Shown here in pieces: positions 43,581 to 52,572 of a DNA stretch of 64,000 nucleotides. Made by a program: the position numbers and the translations under genes. Location: contig NZ_AWZV01000013.1 of assembly GCF_000472545.1 (NCBI RefSeq), forward strand, positions 62,001-126,000, written 5' to 3'. Position 1 is the first letter of the stretch. Each line of letters opens with the position of its first letter. The stretch is from Burkholderia sp. WSM2232 (lineage in GTDB: Bacteria > Pseudomonadota > Gammaproteobacteria > Burkholderiales > Burkholderiaceae). The notes beneath the pieces were generated by a model. That model saw only the letters and a program-made list of their open reading frames with translations. It had not been told where the DNA came from and ran no database searches.

Positions 43581-43668
43581 GGCGAAAATCGGCGACAATG
43601 CCCGCAACGATTGTCAGCGCCTGTTCCGCGCCGCGCGCGAGGCGCCCCTCGAACATTTTGATGCCGAT

Positions 43669-44106
43669 ATGAAACGTCTCTATCTTGCCGCACTGGCGGT
43701 GGCGGGCACCCTTTTCGCGGCTCCCATTCAGGCGCAAAGCAGCGATGCCGGTCCGCTCGATACACCCACGGGCCAGGTGCAATTCGTGCGCGACGGCCAG
43801 GGCTTTAGCGGGCTGCTCGCAAACGAGGTATTCGATCGTTTCAGCGCCCACGCGCTGACGCATTTCGACGACATGGACAGCGCGAACGGCACCGTCGCGC
43901 GCATGCTCGTGCAAAGCGATTCAGGTCCGGTGCTGTACGACTTTCGGCGCCGCCCGCCGCTTGTGCAGCGCATAGGTGCCCGCATGAGTGTCAAGCGCGT
44001 GTTCTGGCAAGGCGATGAGGTCGTGATGCAAGGCTCGCAAGGCTGGTTCCGCTTCCAGCGCGGGGTATTGACGAAGCTGCAGTCGTCGAAAACCATCTAC
44101 CATTGA
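43669..44106 (+). CDS. Small exported protein of unknown function
   Basis: 145 residues from the ATG at 43669, which opens a signal peptide (LYLAALAVAGTLFAAPIQAQ, cleavage near 23). The mature part is hydrophilic, with alternating aromatic and charged residues suggesting beta structure; no family recognised. A longer in-frame start at 43387 would run through the heptamer repeat and bury the signal peptide, so it is unlikely. Confidence 0.75.
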   Translation: MKRLYLAALAVAGTLFAAPIQAQSSDAGPLDTPTGQVQFVRDGQGFSGLLANEVFDRFSAHALTHFDDMDSANGTVARMLVQSDSGPVLYDFRRRPPLVQRIGARMSVKRVFWQGDEVVMQGSQGWFRFQRGVLTKLQSSKTIYH

Positions 44107-44152
44107 TTGCCCGCGCCCGGCAGGCGAGGGTCGCCGCTGATCTGAAGTGTCG

Positions 44153-45004
44153 CTATGACGAAGTGTCGGCGATACGGCACGCGTGATCGAGCAGTCCCTC
44201 GGCCGAACCACTGCCGTTGTCCGCGTCAAGACCGCTGTTCACGACCAGCCAGCCGTCCTTCTCCGCCGACGGCCCGGCACCCGTCACCAGAACGGTTTGC
44301 ATGGCCATTGCGTCGGGGTTCGGATTGTCGCGCGAGACGATGCGGAACGGATCGCTCGTGCCGCTTAGCGAATTCACGCGCATGATCCGGTAACGGCTGC
44401 CGTTGAGCGTGTCCCAACGCCATATGCCGGGCGCGTCGTTGGCGTGTCGGGCGAGTGCGTCGCTGACGTCGCCGCGCATGCAGTCTATATGAATGTGCAA
44501 CTGGTTCTGCGTGCGGCGAAACTGGGAATTGATCTCCAGACCTAGCTGATTGTCAGCGAGCGTTCGTTTGACCGCGCGGTTCACATAGCTGCGTGCGGCC
44601 CATGCGTCGGCCCAATAGCCCGGCGCATGCGGTGCGAGCACGAGCGGGCTTTCGATGCCGCTCACACGGTCCGTCGGTATCAGCAGATACTGCGAGCGTC
44701 CGACGATGTCCTTCAGGATTGCATAGCGTTTGTCGAGATCGACCGCGGTGCACTGACCCGGCGTGCCGGTCGCCTGTTGCGACGGAACGCAGCGAATATC
44801 GACGATCTTCCATAGCGCGTTCGAATCGACGGCCGCAAGACGTGCACAGCCGGCCACCGCGAGCGCCACGCCGAACGCCGCGGCGGCTCGCTTCAGGTAA
44901 GGCCCGCTGCGATGTAGCGGACGGGGATCGGCGGATTCGGAAAGAGTGCGCCTGCTGGCAAGTGGCTTTGTGGTCGGGCGGGAAAAGGCTTGGTTTAGCG
45001 GCAT
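44153..45004 (-). CDS. cdh: CDP-diacylglycerol pyrophosphatase
   Basis: 283 residues. LWKIVDIRCVPSQQ, YLLIPTDRVSGIESP and QNQLHIHIDC are the Cdh family motifs, the last being a HIT-like catalytic His segment. The enzyme cleaves CDP-diacylglycerol to phosphatidate and CMP at the membrane. The N-terminal region has a long basic lead and a LAVAGC motif resembling a lipobox, so the real start could be further in than 45004; no clear ribosome site marks it. Confidence 0.88.
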   Translation of the reverse strand: MPLNQAFSRPTTKPLASRRTLSESADPRPLHRSGPYLKRAAAAFGVALAVAGCARLAAVDSNALWKIVDIRCVPSQQATGTPGQCTAVDLDKRYAILKDIVGRSQYLLIPTDRVSGIESPLVLAPHAPGYWADAWAARSYVNRAVKRTLADNQLGLEINSQFRRTQNQLHIHIDCMRGDVSDALARHANDAPGIWRWDTLNGSRYRIMRVNSLSGTSDPFRIVSRDNPNPDAMAMQTVLVTGAGPSAEKDGWLVVNSGLDADNGSGSAEGLLDHACRIADTSS

Positions 45005-45016
45005 CTTTTATACGGT

Positions 45017-46471
45017 TCAGAGCACGGGCGGCGGCACTTCGCCGAGCAACTGTTCGACGGCCACGCCGATTGCGAGCAGACGCCGGTCGCTGCCAAGCGG
45101 CCCGTCCAGTTCGAGGCCGACCGGCAAACCTTGCGCACTGATTCCAGCCGGCAGGGACAAACCCGGAATGCCGGAGGTGCTGGCCGGATCGGTATTGCGC
45201 AGAAACGCTTCCATCGTGTCGATGGGCGGCGCGCCGTCTACCGACACCGTCAACGAACCGTTGATCTCGTCGATGGGTACAGCGGCGAGCCGGGTGGTGG
45301 GAAAGAGCAGTGCATCGAGACGCCCGTCGGCAAAGGTCGCGGCCATATAAGCCTGCAACAGGGGCCGCCAGTGATTGAGCGCCGCCTCATAGCGCGAGTC
45401 GAGCGCGCCCGCGAGCACTTCGTCGTAGATAGCGCGCACGTCGGGACTTGCGATACGCGCTGCCAGTTCCGCGACGCTCTGCACCGGCGCATGGTTTGCG
45501 GCAAGCCACGCCTCCATATCCACGCGCGCTTCGTGGATCGCTATCGGCCCGCCGACCATGCCGTTGAGATCTTCCAGTTCGCTCATGGCCACCGGCACGA
45601 AAACAACGCCGGCTGCTTCCAGCTTCTTCAGCGCGCCTCGCGCCACGGCTTCGACATCTTGCGCAAGACCCGCCCACAACGGCGCCGGCAAGCCGATGCG
45701 CAGACCGTTCAGCGCGACAGCGGGCAACGGACCCTCGCCGGTGATCACGCCGTCGAGCAGTGCGATGTCGGCTGCGTTGCGCGCCATCGGGCCGACGGTA
45801 TCGCGCGTGTGGCTGATCGGCACCACTGCGTCCGGGTCGTGATAGCGCCGCTCGGCGCCCCCATTGCCCACCGACGGACGAAAGCCCGCGGTGCCCGTCA
45901 ACGCGGCGGGAATGCGGGTGGAGCCGCCGGTGTCCGTGCCGAGGCCGGCGGGCGCGATGCGCGCGGCAATTGCCACCGCCGTGCCGCCGGAGGAGCCGCC
46001 CGGAATCAGCGCGGGGTCGTACGGATTGCGCACGGGGCCTGCATGCGCCGCGAGATTGGTACTCGTAATGCCGAACGCGAGCTCATGCATGTTGGCCTTG
46101 CCGAGAATGATCGCGCCCGCGTCGAGTAGCCGTTGTACCGAGGGCGCGTTGACGTCCGGCACGAAGCCTTGCAGTGCCGGCGTGCCGGCGGAAGTGGCCA
46201 GCCCCACGGTATTGATGTTGTCCTTCACCACGACAGGCAGACCGGCAAGCGGCAGTTGGGCCCTTGCTTCTGCGGACAACGCGTCGACGCGCCGCGCGGC
46301 GGCGAGCGCGCCGTCCAGGTCGATCACGGTCAGCGCGTTGAGTGTTTCGAGCGCGGCCGCGCGCGCGAGCAGGGTCGCGACATAATCTGTTGCGTGGAGC
46401 CGGCCCGACTGGATCGCGGCGACGGCTTCGGTTGCGCTCAACGCGAGCTGTTCATCGACGGTCCATGTCAT
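45017..46471 (-). CDS. Amidase signature family protein
   Basis: 484 residues. The Ser-cisSer-Lys triad is visible: Lys in VVVKDNIN, cis-Ser in GGSSGGTA and nucleophile Ser in GTDTGGSTRIPA. Closest in style to indoleacetamide/mandelamide hydrolases rather than GatA. It hydrolyses an amide to acid and ammonia in the cytoplasm. It ends 12 bases from the Cdh start and starts 11 bases after the ferritin-like gene, so a three-gene minus-strand unit is possible. Confidence 0.9.
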   Translation of the reverse strand: MTWTVDEQLALSATEAVAAIQSGRLHATDYVATLLARAAALETLNALTVIDLDGALAAARRVDALSAEARAQLPLAGLPVVVKDNINTVGLATSAGTPALQGFVPDVNAPSVQRLLDAGAIILGKANMHELAFGITSTNLAAHAGPVRNPYDPALIPGGSSGGTAVAIAARIAPAGLGTDTGGSTRIPAALTGTAGFRPSVGNGGAERRYHDPDAVVPISHTRDTVGPMARNAADIALLDGVITGEGPLPAVALNGLRIGLPAPLWAGLAQDVEAVARGALKKLEAAGVVFVPVAMSELEDLNGMVGGPIAIHEARVDMEAWLAANHAPVQSVAELAARIASPDVRAIYDEVLAGALDSRYEAALNHWRPLLQAYMAATFADGRLDALLFPTTRLAAVPIDEINGSLTVSVDGAPPIDTMEAFLRNTDPASTSGIPGLSLPAGISAQGLPVGLELDGPLGSDRRLLAIGVAVEQLLGEVPPPVL

Positions 46472-46482
46472 GGCCGTGCTCC

Positions 46483-47403
46483 TTATCGTTCAGTGTCGGG
46501 GCTGCGCGAACGCCGCATGAAGCGCAGCGCGAAACGCGCGAGCGTGGGCACGAGCCGCGGGCGCAGCAGCCGCGCGTCGTAGCCACTCATGCGGCGCTCG
46601 TTTTCCGCGAGGCATAGTTCGACGAGTTCGGTCGTTTCCAACCCCTTGCCGATCACGCTGCTGTTCGCCGGCAGAAAGTTCGAGTCGTGCGCGACGCCGT
46701 TTGCATCGATGCCCTTGGCGATCGCCACGCGCTCCCAGATCAGCACGACCCAGATGGCGGCCACGCGCAATGCGTGCCACGGCCTGCGCCATAGCGGCAT
46801 GTTACGCCGGTGCCAGGCGGCCCAGTTGATGAAGAACAGAATGTGACGGGCTTCTTCCTGAATCACGGGCTCGAAGGTCTCCACCAGTGCTTCGGGAAAA
46901 TAGCCCGACTGCTGCGCGGCGCGAAAGAGGCCGAACGCAAAGAAACTGTCGATGCACTCGCTGTAGCCCGTACGCATCCACGCCCATTCGGGGTCGCGCG
47001 GCGCGGGATAGTGCGGCTCAGGTGCGATTTCGATGCCGTAGGCCGCAATCAGTCGCGCAAGCACGCGCTTGTGGCGGGCCTCTTCGTCACCGTCCATGGT
47101 AATGGCTTCACGCAGCAGCGGGTCGCTCAATTGCGCGGCGTAGGTGTGAACGTTGATCGACGCGCGCCCTTCCGTTTGCACTGCGATGTCCCAGATCGGC
47201 AGCGAGCAGAGCCGCTCGAGTGCGTCGGGTGACAGCGCGGGCCAGTCGATCACGGCCGGTTTGTACGGGTCGTGAGTCTCGAGCAGCATGCGGCAGAACA
47301 TGTGCTTATGCGCCTCAGAGCCGATCTTCACGCGGGCCGTGCCGGCAAAGGTCCAATGGCGCAAAGTGTGGTCTTCGGCTAGGTCTGTCAATGTGTCGGA
47401 CAT
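46483..47403 (-). CDS. Ferritin-like di-iron domain protein
   Basis: 306 residues. Two Glu-x2-His type motifs, GDEEARHKRV (about 105) and QEEARHILFF (about 183), indicate a di-iron ferritin-like four-helix bundle; a hydrophobic stretch near 210-225 may be a membrane contact. Function unknown: oxygenase or rubrerythrin-like roles are both possible. First gene of the unit with the amidase. Confidence 0.75.
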   Translation of the reverse strand: MSDTLTDLAEDHTLRHWTFAGTARVKIGSEAHKHMFCRMLLETHDPYKPAVIDWPALSPDALERLCSLPIWDIAVQTEGRASINVHTYAAQLSDPLLREAITMDGDEEARHKRVLARLIAAYGIEIAPEPHYPAPRDPEWAWMRTGYSECIDSFFAFGLFRAAQQSGYFPEALVETFEPVIQEEARHILFFINWAAWHRRNMPLWRRPWHALRVAAIWVVLIWERVAIAKGIDANGVAHDSNFLPANSSVIGKGLETTELVELCLAENERRMSGYDARLLRPRLVPTLARFALRFMRRSRSPDTER

Positions 47404-47512
47404 GGCAAGCGTGCAGAGAGCGAATTTGATGTGTCGCCTATTCTGTCACATTGCCCCGAAACGCGGCGCGGGCGGTGCACGGCCGCCCGCGCCGGTCAGC
47501 TTGAGTGCTGTG

Positions 47513-47728
47513 TCACTGGTGATGGTCGACCCACATGCGTCCCCAGCGGAATGCGTAGGCGAGCGCATGTTCTTCGTCGAAGAAATAGTCGAGCGCGTCG
47601 AAGCTATAGGCCTTGCCGCGGCTTGCGCTCGCTTTTTCGATGGTCAGGTTCGCGGCGAATAGTCCGTTGGGCAAACGTTGCGCGGCCGGCGCGACTTCAT
47701 AGCCCTTGTAGCGAATATTTGAATTCAT
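47513..47728 (-). CDS. Conserved small hypothetical protein
   Basis: 71 residues from the ATG at 47728. YKGYEVAPAAQRLPNGLFAA and YFFDEEHALAYAFRWGRMW are motifs I associate with a family of small cytoplasmic Burkholderiales proteins of unknown role. No signal peptide or membrane helix. Confidence 0.72.
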   Translation of the reverse strand: MNSNIRYKGYEVAPAAQRLPNGLFAANLTIEKASASRGKAYSFDALDYFFDEEHALAYAFRWGRMWVDHHQ

Positions 47729-48117
47729 GATCGTGGCGGTGAATAGGCCCGCATGTTTTGCAAAGGCCGCTGCATGTGACACCCGGCGTTCGCGTTGGCG
47801 TCGGCATCAGGCGGCGGATGAGTCGGCGGGCAGGCTCAAGCGTAGGCCGCACTGCAGGGCCCGTGAACCAATCATTCTTCGCAAGCAAATCAGCGGGAAG
47901 CCGGAACGCTCTTCGGAACACCGGATAAGGGCTGGTTTGGCGGGTTCGCAGACACTATCGCGCGCAACAGGCAGCGGGTCTGTTATGTGCCGCACGGTAC
48001 GCCGCCTGCGAGCGCCCCGCTTCGCGCATGTGAGGCGACGCGGGGCGCTGCCGGGCGAGGGCGCTGCTGGAGAAGTCGCTGCTGGAAAATTCGCGAAAGA
48101 GGGCGGAGCGCGAGGCT
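47729..48117. other. Intergenic region without a recognised gene
   Basis: 389 bases between a small hypothetical gene and the FMN reductase stop, both on the minus strand. I see no frame with coding character, terminator or clear promoter here. Confidence 0.6.
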
Positions 48118-48783
48118 TTACACTGCGTGCAAGATGCGCGCGGGCTGCACTTGCTGGTTCGTGCCATGCGCGGTGTTCGCAGCGGGCGTGCGCTGCGAGG
48201 TGAACGCCAGCGCGAATTGCGCGGCTTGCTGGCCCACGGTGGCGAGCTGGTCGACGACCTTTGCGTCGGAACAGGTATCGGCACTGTCGAAGCGCGTTTC
48301 CAGCGTGTTGATGCCGGCGCCGAACGGCGTAGGCCAGCCGCGCAACGCGTGAACGATCGCGCGCAGCGAAGTCAGCACCGAGCCGGCCGCCTGCCAGCCA
48401 TACGCCGTGACGATGCAGCCGACCGCGCGGCCGTCCAGATACGGACGTTCGTCGGCGCGCAATTCCTCGAGCGTATCGAGCGCGTTCTTCACGAGGCCGG
48501 AGACGCCGCCGTGATAGCCGGGCGTCGCGATGATCAACGCGTCGGCGTGACGCACTGCTTCGATCAGTTCGAGCTGTTCGTCGGTGCGCTCGCTGTGTTC
48601 GGGCGCGTAGTGCGGCAGGCTATGAAGGAAAGTGCCGCCGAAGAGCCGGGTTCTCGCGCCCGCAGCCTCGGCGCCGCGCAACGCGAAGCCCAGCGCGCGC
48701 TCCGTCGACGAGGCCGCGCGCGTCGTGCCGCCAATGCCGACCACGAGCGGACGGCGCGGGTGAGGGTGATGGAAACTGGTCAA
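48118..48783 (-). CDS. NADPH-dependent FMN reductase family protein
   Basis: 221 residues. VVGIGGTTRAASSTERAL (about 14-31) and IIATPGYHGGVSGLVKNALD (about 84-103) are the FMN-binding loops of the flavodoxin-like NAD(P)H reductase family. Likely a cytoplasmic flavin or quinone reductase. The C-terminal 25 residues are low complexity. Confidence 0.87.
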   Translation of the reverse strand: MTSFHHPHPRRPLVVGIGGTTRAASSTERALGFALRGAEAAGARTRLFGGTFLHSLPHYAPEHSERTDEQLELIEAVRHADALIIATPGYHGGVSGLVKNALDTLEELRADERPYLDGRAVGCIVTAYGWQAAGSVLTSLRAIVHALRGWPTPFGAGINTLETRFDSADTCSDAKVVDQLATVGQQAAQFALAFTSQRTPAANTAHGTNQQVQPARILHAV

Positions 48784-49252
48784 CGAAATGCTCCTTCGGT
48801 GGCGGCTCGCGGCGCTAGCGCGCGGGTTGCGCGGGAGCGGGCCGGGCGAACCGGACTTTGAAGCATCATCTTAATGAGCGCGGCACGCCGCACGAAGCGA
48901 CTTTTTGTTCTAACCATATAACCGCGCGGACGGTGCGACCAGGCACATATGGATTGTCAGCCCGGTTCGCGCATTTGCGCCGATAAGCATATGGCGATCT
49001 ATTGTTTTGGCGCGAGCGCGGGCGCCGCTATGATCGAAGCGTCTCCTCCATGACACTCCTTGACATGGGACTCGGCCTCGCCGGCATGCTGGCGGGGCTT
49101 TTTTTTTGCCGATGTCGCGACGACTTCGCGGGGACTGCCGCACTGTTCTTGCCTCGATCGCGAAGCGCACCGCCACGCGCCGCTTCACGTTTCGGCCGTT
49201 TATCGCGTGCTAGGATGGTTCGCGACACGATCCCGGCAAGCTCAACCGACAA
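48784..49252. other. Intergenic region holding a candidate small RNA
   Basis: 469 bases between divergent FMN reductase and J-protein genes. Apart from the promoter-like TATGAT (49029-49034) and the terminator that define the small RNA entry at 49041-49107, I see no coding frame. Confidence 0.6.
49041..49107 (+). ncRNA. Candidate small RNA with intrinsic terminator and anti-SD motifs
   Basis: TATGAT at 49029-49034 is a good -10 hexamer (the -35 is weak), giving a start near 49041. About 65 bases later CCTCGCC (49076-49082) pairs with GGCGGGG (49091-49097) and nine T follow (49099-49107). No gene on this strand ends here, so the terminator needs another transcript. The unpaired 5' part carries CTCCTCC and CTCCTT, complementary to Shine-Dalgarno sequences, as in some trans-acting small RNAs. 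It could also be an attenuator of the J-protein gene 146 bases on. Confidence 0.5.
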
Positions 49253-49933
49253 ATGGCAACTCTCTATGAAACGCTTGGTGTGCCGATGCACGCCACGGAA
49301 GAAGAAATCAAGCGCGCCTACCGTAAGGCCGCAATGAAGTGGCATCCGGACCGCAATGCGGGCTCGGAAGAAGTTGCGCGCGCCACCTTCCAGGAAATCA
49401 GGGACGCCTACGCGATTCTCTCGGACGCCGCGCAGCGTGAGGTGTACGACGCTGTCTACGCGGAACAGATGCGGCAGTGGGACGCGCAGCGCGCGCGCCA
49501 TGAAGAGGCGCAGGCCGAGCGCGAGGCGGCGGCACGTGCGGCGGACGAAGCCGCCTATGCCGAAATGGTTTCGCTTGCCATGCGCTTTGCCGACGAGGGG
49601 CACAATCGCGATGTGCTGTTCGGCGTGCTGCTCGGGCGCCACTGCGAAGCGAGACGCGCCGCGCAGATCGCCGACAGCGTAGCCGCTTTACAGGCTTCGC
49701 GGCGGGAAGCCACGGCCTCCAGCGCTTCGCCGCAGGCTGCAGAGGCAGAGCCACAGGCGAGCGACGCTGCGCCGTCGCGCGACGCGGCAACGACGAACGC
49801 CCGTGCCGCAGCCACGGCGGCTCATTCCGCTCGCGCCGAGCCAGCCAAACCCGACCAGGCCGCGAATGAAGCCCCTGCCGCCGGCGGCTTTTCCAGCCTC
49901 TGGTTCCAGTTTCTCAACGGCCTGCGGTTCTGA
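49253..49933 (+). CDS. DnaJ-domain (J) protein
   Basis: 226 residues. A canonical J domain fills residues 3-68, with HPD at 31-33. The middle (75-105) is charged and probably coiled coil; 150-210 is Ala/Ser/Pro-rich, and the end (SSLWFQFLNGLRF) is aromatic. There is no zinc-finger or substrate domain, so it is a type III J protein that would recruit DnaK to a specific client. Confidence 0.9.
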   Translation: MATLYETLGVPMHATEEEIKRAYRKAAMKWHPDRNAGSEEVARATFQEIRDAYAILSDAAQREVYDAVYAEQMRQWDAQRARHEEAQAEREAAARAADEAAYAEMVSLAMRFADEGHNRDVLFGVLLGRHCEARRAAQIADSVAALQASRREATASSASPQAAEAEPQASDAAPSRDAATTNARAAATAAHSARAEPAKPDQAANEAPAAGGFSSLWFQFLNGLRF

Positions 49934-50081
49934 TGAGCCCCGTGCGTCTCTTCTGATCGGGACGTTCCAGGGGGAAATTCCTGTAGCGCGCGGAATAAAG
50001 ACATCGTAGTGTCACGGGGGCGCAAGACTCTGCGAGCACAATCGCACATACAAGAGACCAAAAACACGGTACGGGGTAAGC

Positions 50082-50588
50082 GTGACAAAGAAATATAAAG
50101 TGCTGTTTCTGTGCCGCGAGAATTCAGCACGCAGCATCATGGCCGAAGCCCTGCTGCGAGAGTTGGCAGGACATCGGTTCGAAGCATTCAGCGCCGGGCC
50201 CGAGCCGGCGGTGCGAATTCATCCGTTGACGGTCGCGCAATTGCGGCCCGGCGTTTCCGACCTGGGTAGGCTTTGCCCCAAAAGCTGGCTGGAGTTTACC
50301 GGCGAATGGGCGCCGCGCATGGACCTCGTGGTCGCGCTGGACGACGGCGTTGTCGCTCCCCATGCCCCTGCCTTTCCAGGCAACCCTGCGTTTTGCGAGT
50401 GGAATCTCGCCAATCCGCTCGCGGACTTTCTTTCCGAGCCGGACCGGATTCGTCTGTTCGAGAAGGTGTTCTGGCAAATCGTGCGTCAGTTAAGCGCCCT
50501 TATCGAGGCGCCGCAAAATGACGCGATGCCGGCGCGAGCGACGCCGCAGTGCAAGCCGTCGTGCACTGGCCAGTTTGCCAACCTGTAA
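50082..50588 (+). CDS. Low-molecular-weight phosphatase/ArsC-like protein
   Basis: 168 residues from a GTG with GGGG ahead. VLFLCRENSARSIMAEALL places the P-loop Cys11-x5-Arg17 of the LMW phosphatase/thioredoxin-type arsenate reductase family. The C-terminal cysteines of ArsC are not clearly conserved, though one Cys lies in the tail (QCKPSC). No ars genes flank it, so I leave arsenate reductase as one option. Confidence 0.83.
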   Translation: MTKKYKVLFLCRENSARSIMAEALLRELAGHRFEAFSAGPEPAVRIHPLTVAQLRPGVSDLGRLCPKSWLEFTGEWAPRMDLVVALDDGVVAPHAPAFPGNPAFCEWNLANPLADFLSEPDRIRLFEKVFWQIVRQLSALIEAPQNDAMPARATPQCKPSCTGQFANL

Positions 50589-50639
50589 TGTGCCGCAATA
50601 GCGCGGCGCTTGCCGCGGAGGGTTGTGCTGGCGGTGGTC

Positions 50640-50966
50640 TTAGTGGTCGCTATGACGCGCGAGCGGGCTGCCGGCGAACGGGTCGTTCTTCCAGTCGACG
50701 CGCTTTTGGGGCTGTGAAGCCGGCGCGGGCGGGGCCGATAATTCGAAGTGGTCGATTGATTGACCGGCACTGATTGCCTGCTTGAGCCATTGAGGCATTT
50801 CGCCCTGGCCGTCCCAGCTGTCTCCCGTCGCGCTACGGTAGCGAGCGTTCTTTTGCGCGGCTGGTTCGGCTGCCAATACGGCGGCAAGGTCTTCTGGTTT
50901 GATGCCAAACTCTTCCATGCGATGGCGGAGATACGCAATCATGCTATCTCGCTTCCTTTCGTCCAT
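50640..50966 (-). CDS. H-NS family-like protein with altered DNA-binding loop
   Basis: 108 residues. The segment from Tyr43 to Leu76 follows the H-NS C-terminal domain pattern (YR-ATG-W-G-G-P-WL then a G-S-DHF end). In H-NS the loop QGR or RGR inserts into the AT-rich minor groove; here residues 54-56 are QGE, replacing the Arg by Glu. The N-terminal part is a short helix (1-30) rather than a full oligomerisation domain. It could be a non-canonical binder or an H-NS modulator. Confidence 0.7.
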   Translation of the reverse strand: MDERKRDSMIAYLRHRMEEFGIKPEDLAAVLAAEPAAQKNARYRSATGDSWDGQGEMPQWLKQAISAGQSIDHFELSAPPAPASQPQKRVDWKNDPFAGSPLARHSDH

Positions 50967-51576
50967 AAGATATTCGTCCTTCTAAAGCGTCCAGCGTTCT
51001 GTCAAATGCAGATTGCGAGGAAAACCCGCGAGAGCTTGGAGTCCATTTAAATGGCGCCGGTCCGCGGTGAGGTTATTAATCAAAATTGGAAAAGCGCTGG
51101 TGGCGATGCACTGATTTTGGGCGGCCGACCTCGCATCCACGCTCCGTCTTTCGACGGCGTTTGTGCCGGGCCATTCTTGTGGTTGTGTCGTCATCATAAC
51201 GCACTGCGAGCGCAATGCACGCACCGTTTGTACTGATTTTGACGGATTTGAATGTGATGCGGAGATTTCGTCGCTCGTCCGGGGCCTGGTTCAACGGTCC
51301 GGTTCGCCGGTTGAATTCCGCGCCGCCCGAACTATAAAAGAATGAGCGGAGAGGACAATCCGTGTTTTCCAGGCTGAGCGCCGATCTGCATTCTCAGTAC
51401 GCGTGTGCGGCGCCCGGCTCGGCGCGGGCGGCTCGTTGAGCGTTTCATTCGACGAGTCGATGCAGCAGGCCCGCGTCTCGATGTGTTTACCGTCGCCCCA
51501 ATAGGGCACTGGCTTTTACACGGACCGATTCTCGAAGAGGGAGGACACTGCTGCGCCGGATTCAAGGAGTCTGGAG
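50967..51576. other. 610-base intergenic region, no gene recognised
   Basis: Lies between the divergent H-NS-like gene and a small exported protein gene. It includes a perfect palindrome CCATTTAAATGG (51043-51054), 77 bases upstream of the H-NS-like start, and an AT-richer patch (51070-51095). No frame with coding character stands out. Confidence 0.55.
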
Positions 51577-51897
51577 ATGAAACTACGTATATTGATGGCA
51601 GTGGTGAGCGCCATTCTTTTTCTAGCACCACGCGCCGCAAGCGCGGACGACCTCGCCCCGCAGCCGGGCGTCGGCACGGCGGCCGGCACATCGTCGGGTC
51701 ACAGGCTGATGCAGCATGCGAACGAGTCGGCCCAGGCCACCACGGACGTGCCGTTGAGCGAACCCGCAGGAGCGGCTTCGCCGTCGGCACAAAACGTCGC
51801 TTACGGAGGCGTGGCAGCGGGACGCTCAGAAGCGGGCGGCCGGCAAAATATGCCATGCCCGAGCGGGCCGCAATGCAGGATTTACTTCGGCCAATAA
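51577..51897 (+). CDS. Small exported protein
   Basis: 106 residues with AAGGAG upstream of the ATG. A signal peptide (MKLRILMAVVSAILFLAPRA, then ASADD, cleavage near 23) is followed by a Gly/Ala/Ser/Pro-rich disordered middle and a short Cys-x5-Cys end (PCPSGPQCRIYFGQ). It looks like a periplasmic or secreted peptide; function unknown. Confidence 0.7.
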   Translation: MKLRILMAVVSAILFLAPRAASADDLAPQPGVGTAAGTSSGHRLMQHANESAQATTDVPLSEPAGAASPSAQNVAYGGVAAGRSEAGGRQNMPCPSGPQCRIYFGQ

Positions 51898-51951
51898 AGC
51901 GCGCACGCGACTGCCCAGGCAGAGCCGGAGTCGCATCGCCTGATCGCTACT

Positions 51952-52224
51952 TCATGCGAGCGCAGTGTGAGCCGCTGGATCTTCGGTACTTTCGACAATG
52001 CGGCTCACCACTGCCGCCACACCCGGCCCCTGCACGGCCGCGCGCTCGCCGAAGCGCCGAAACTCGTTTAGCAGCGAGCGCCACGACGCATGCCAGCGCG
52101 TTTCCTTGATCAGATTGCCTGACGGATCGGCGATTCGCAGCACGCCGTTGTCGGGATAGAAAGTCAGAGTGACCGGCATGCCGTCGATCACGCAGGTCGC
52201 GGTGCAGGGACGCGTGCTAACCAT
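51952..52224 (-). CDS. Small hypothetical protein
   Basis: 90 residues from the ATG at 52224, with AAAGGA eight bases ahead. The first half (TATCVIDGMPVTLTFYPDNG) looks beta-rich, the second helical. No membrane segment or known motif. Confidence 0.6.
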   Translation of the reverse strand: MVSTRPCTATCVIDGMPVTLTFYPDNGVLRIADPSGNLIKETRWHASWRSLLNEFRRFGERAAVQGPGVAAVVSRIVESTEDPAAHTALA

Positions 52225-52396
52225 AGTCAATGTCCTTTGATTGTGCGATGAGTGCATCTGGATGCTGTCGAGCATTCAGCAAGGGGCATGCCTGGGATTG
52301 TCGCGTGGTTTCGCGCGCGCATTTGAGCGCCGAAATAACCCCACCCGCAACCGCAATTTTCCGCAGTCTTGAGCGAACGATTTAATAGGATGCTAA

Positions 52397-52474
52397 GGTG
52401 TATTCCGTTCTCGGATGCACCACCGCTTCATCGTTCCGACCGTGTAAAAGCAGGCCACCCAGCCTGCTTTTTTT
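52397..52474 (+). ncRNA. Candidate small RNA or attenuator with terminator
   Basis: A hairpin (52397-52421; GGTG outer arm with CACC, about ten pairs including one G-U and one bulge) is followed by a terminator: AAAGCAGGC (52447-52455) with GCCTGCTTT (52462-52470) and a seven-T run to 52474. TAGGAT just upstream may be a -10 box. No plus-strand gene ends here. It is either a roughly 75-base RNA or a regulatory leader of the MFS gene starting 98 bases later. Confidence 0.5.
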
Positions 52475-52572
52475 GCTCGTGCGCTATCGTGCTCGCGTGC
52501 GAACGCCACGGTGATTAGCGCGGTGCAGCCGCTCCAATCACATTCGTTGTTCGTAACCCGCCAAACAATACT

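Noticed and set aside
50082-50588. Assignment as arsenate reductase
   Set aside because: The P-loop fits the family, but there are no ars neighbours and the C-terminal redox cysteines are not clearly present.
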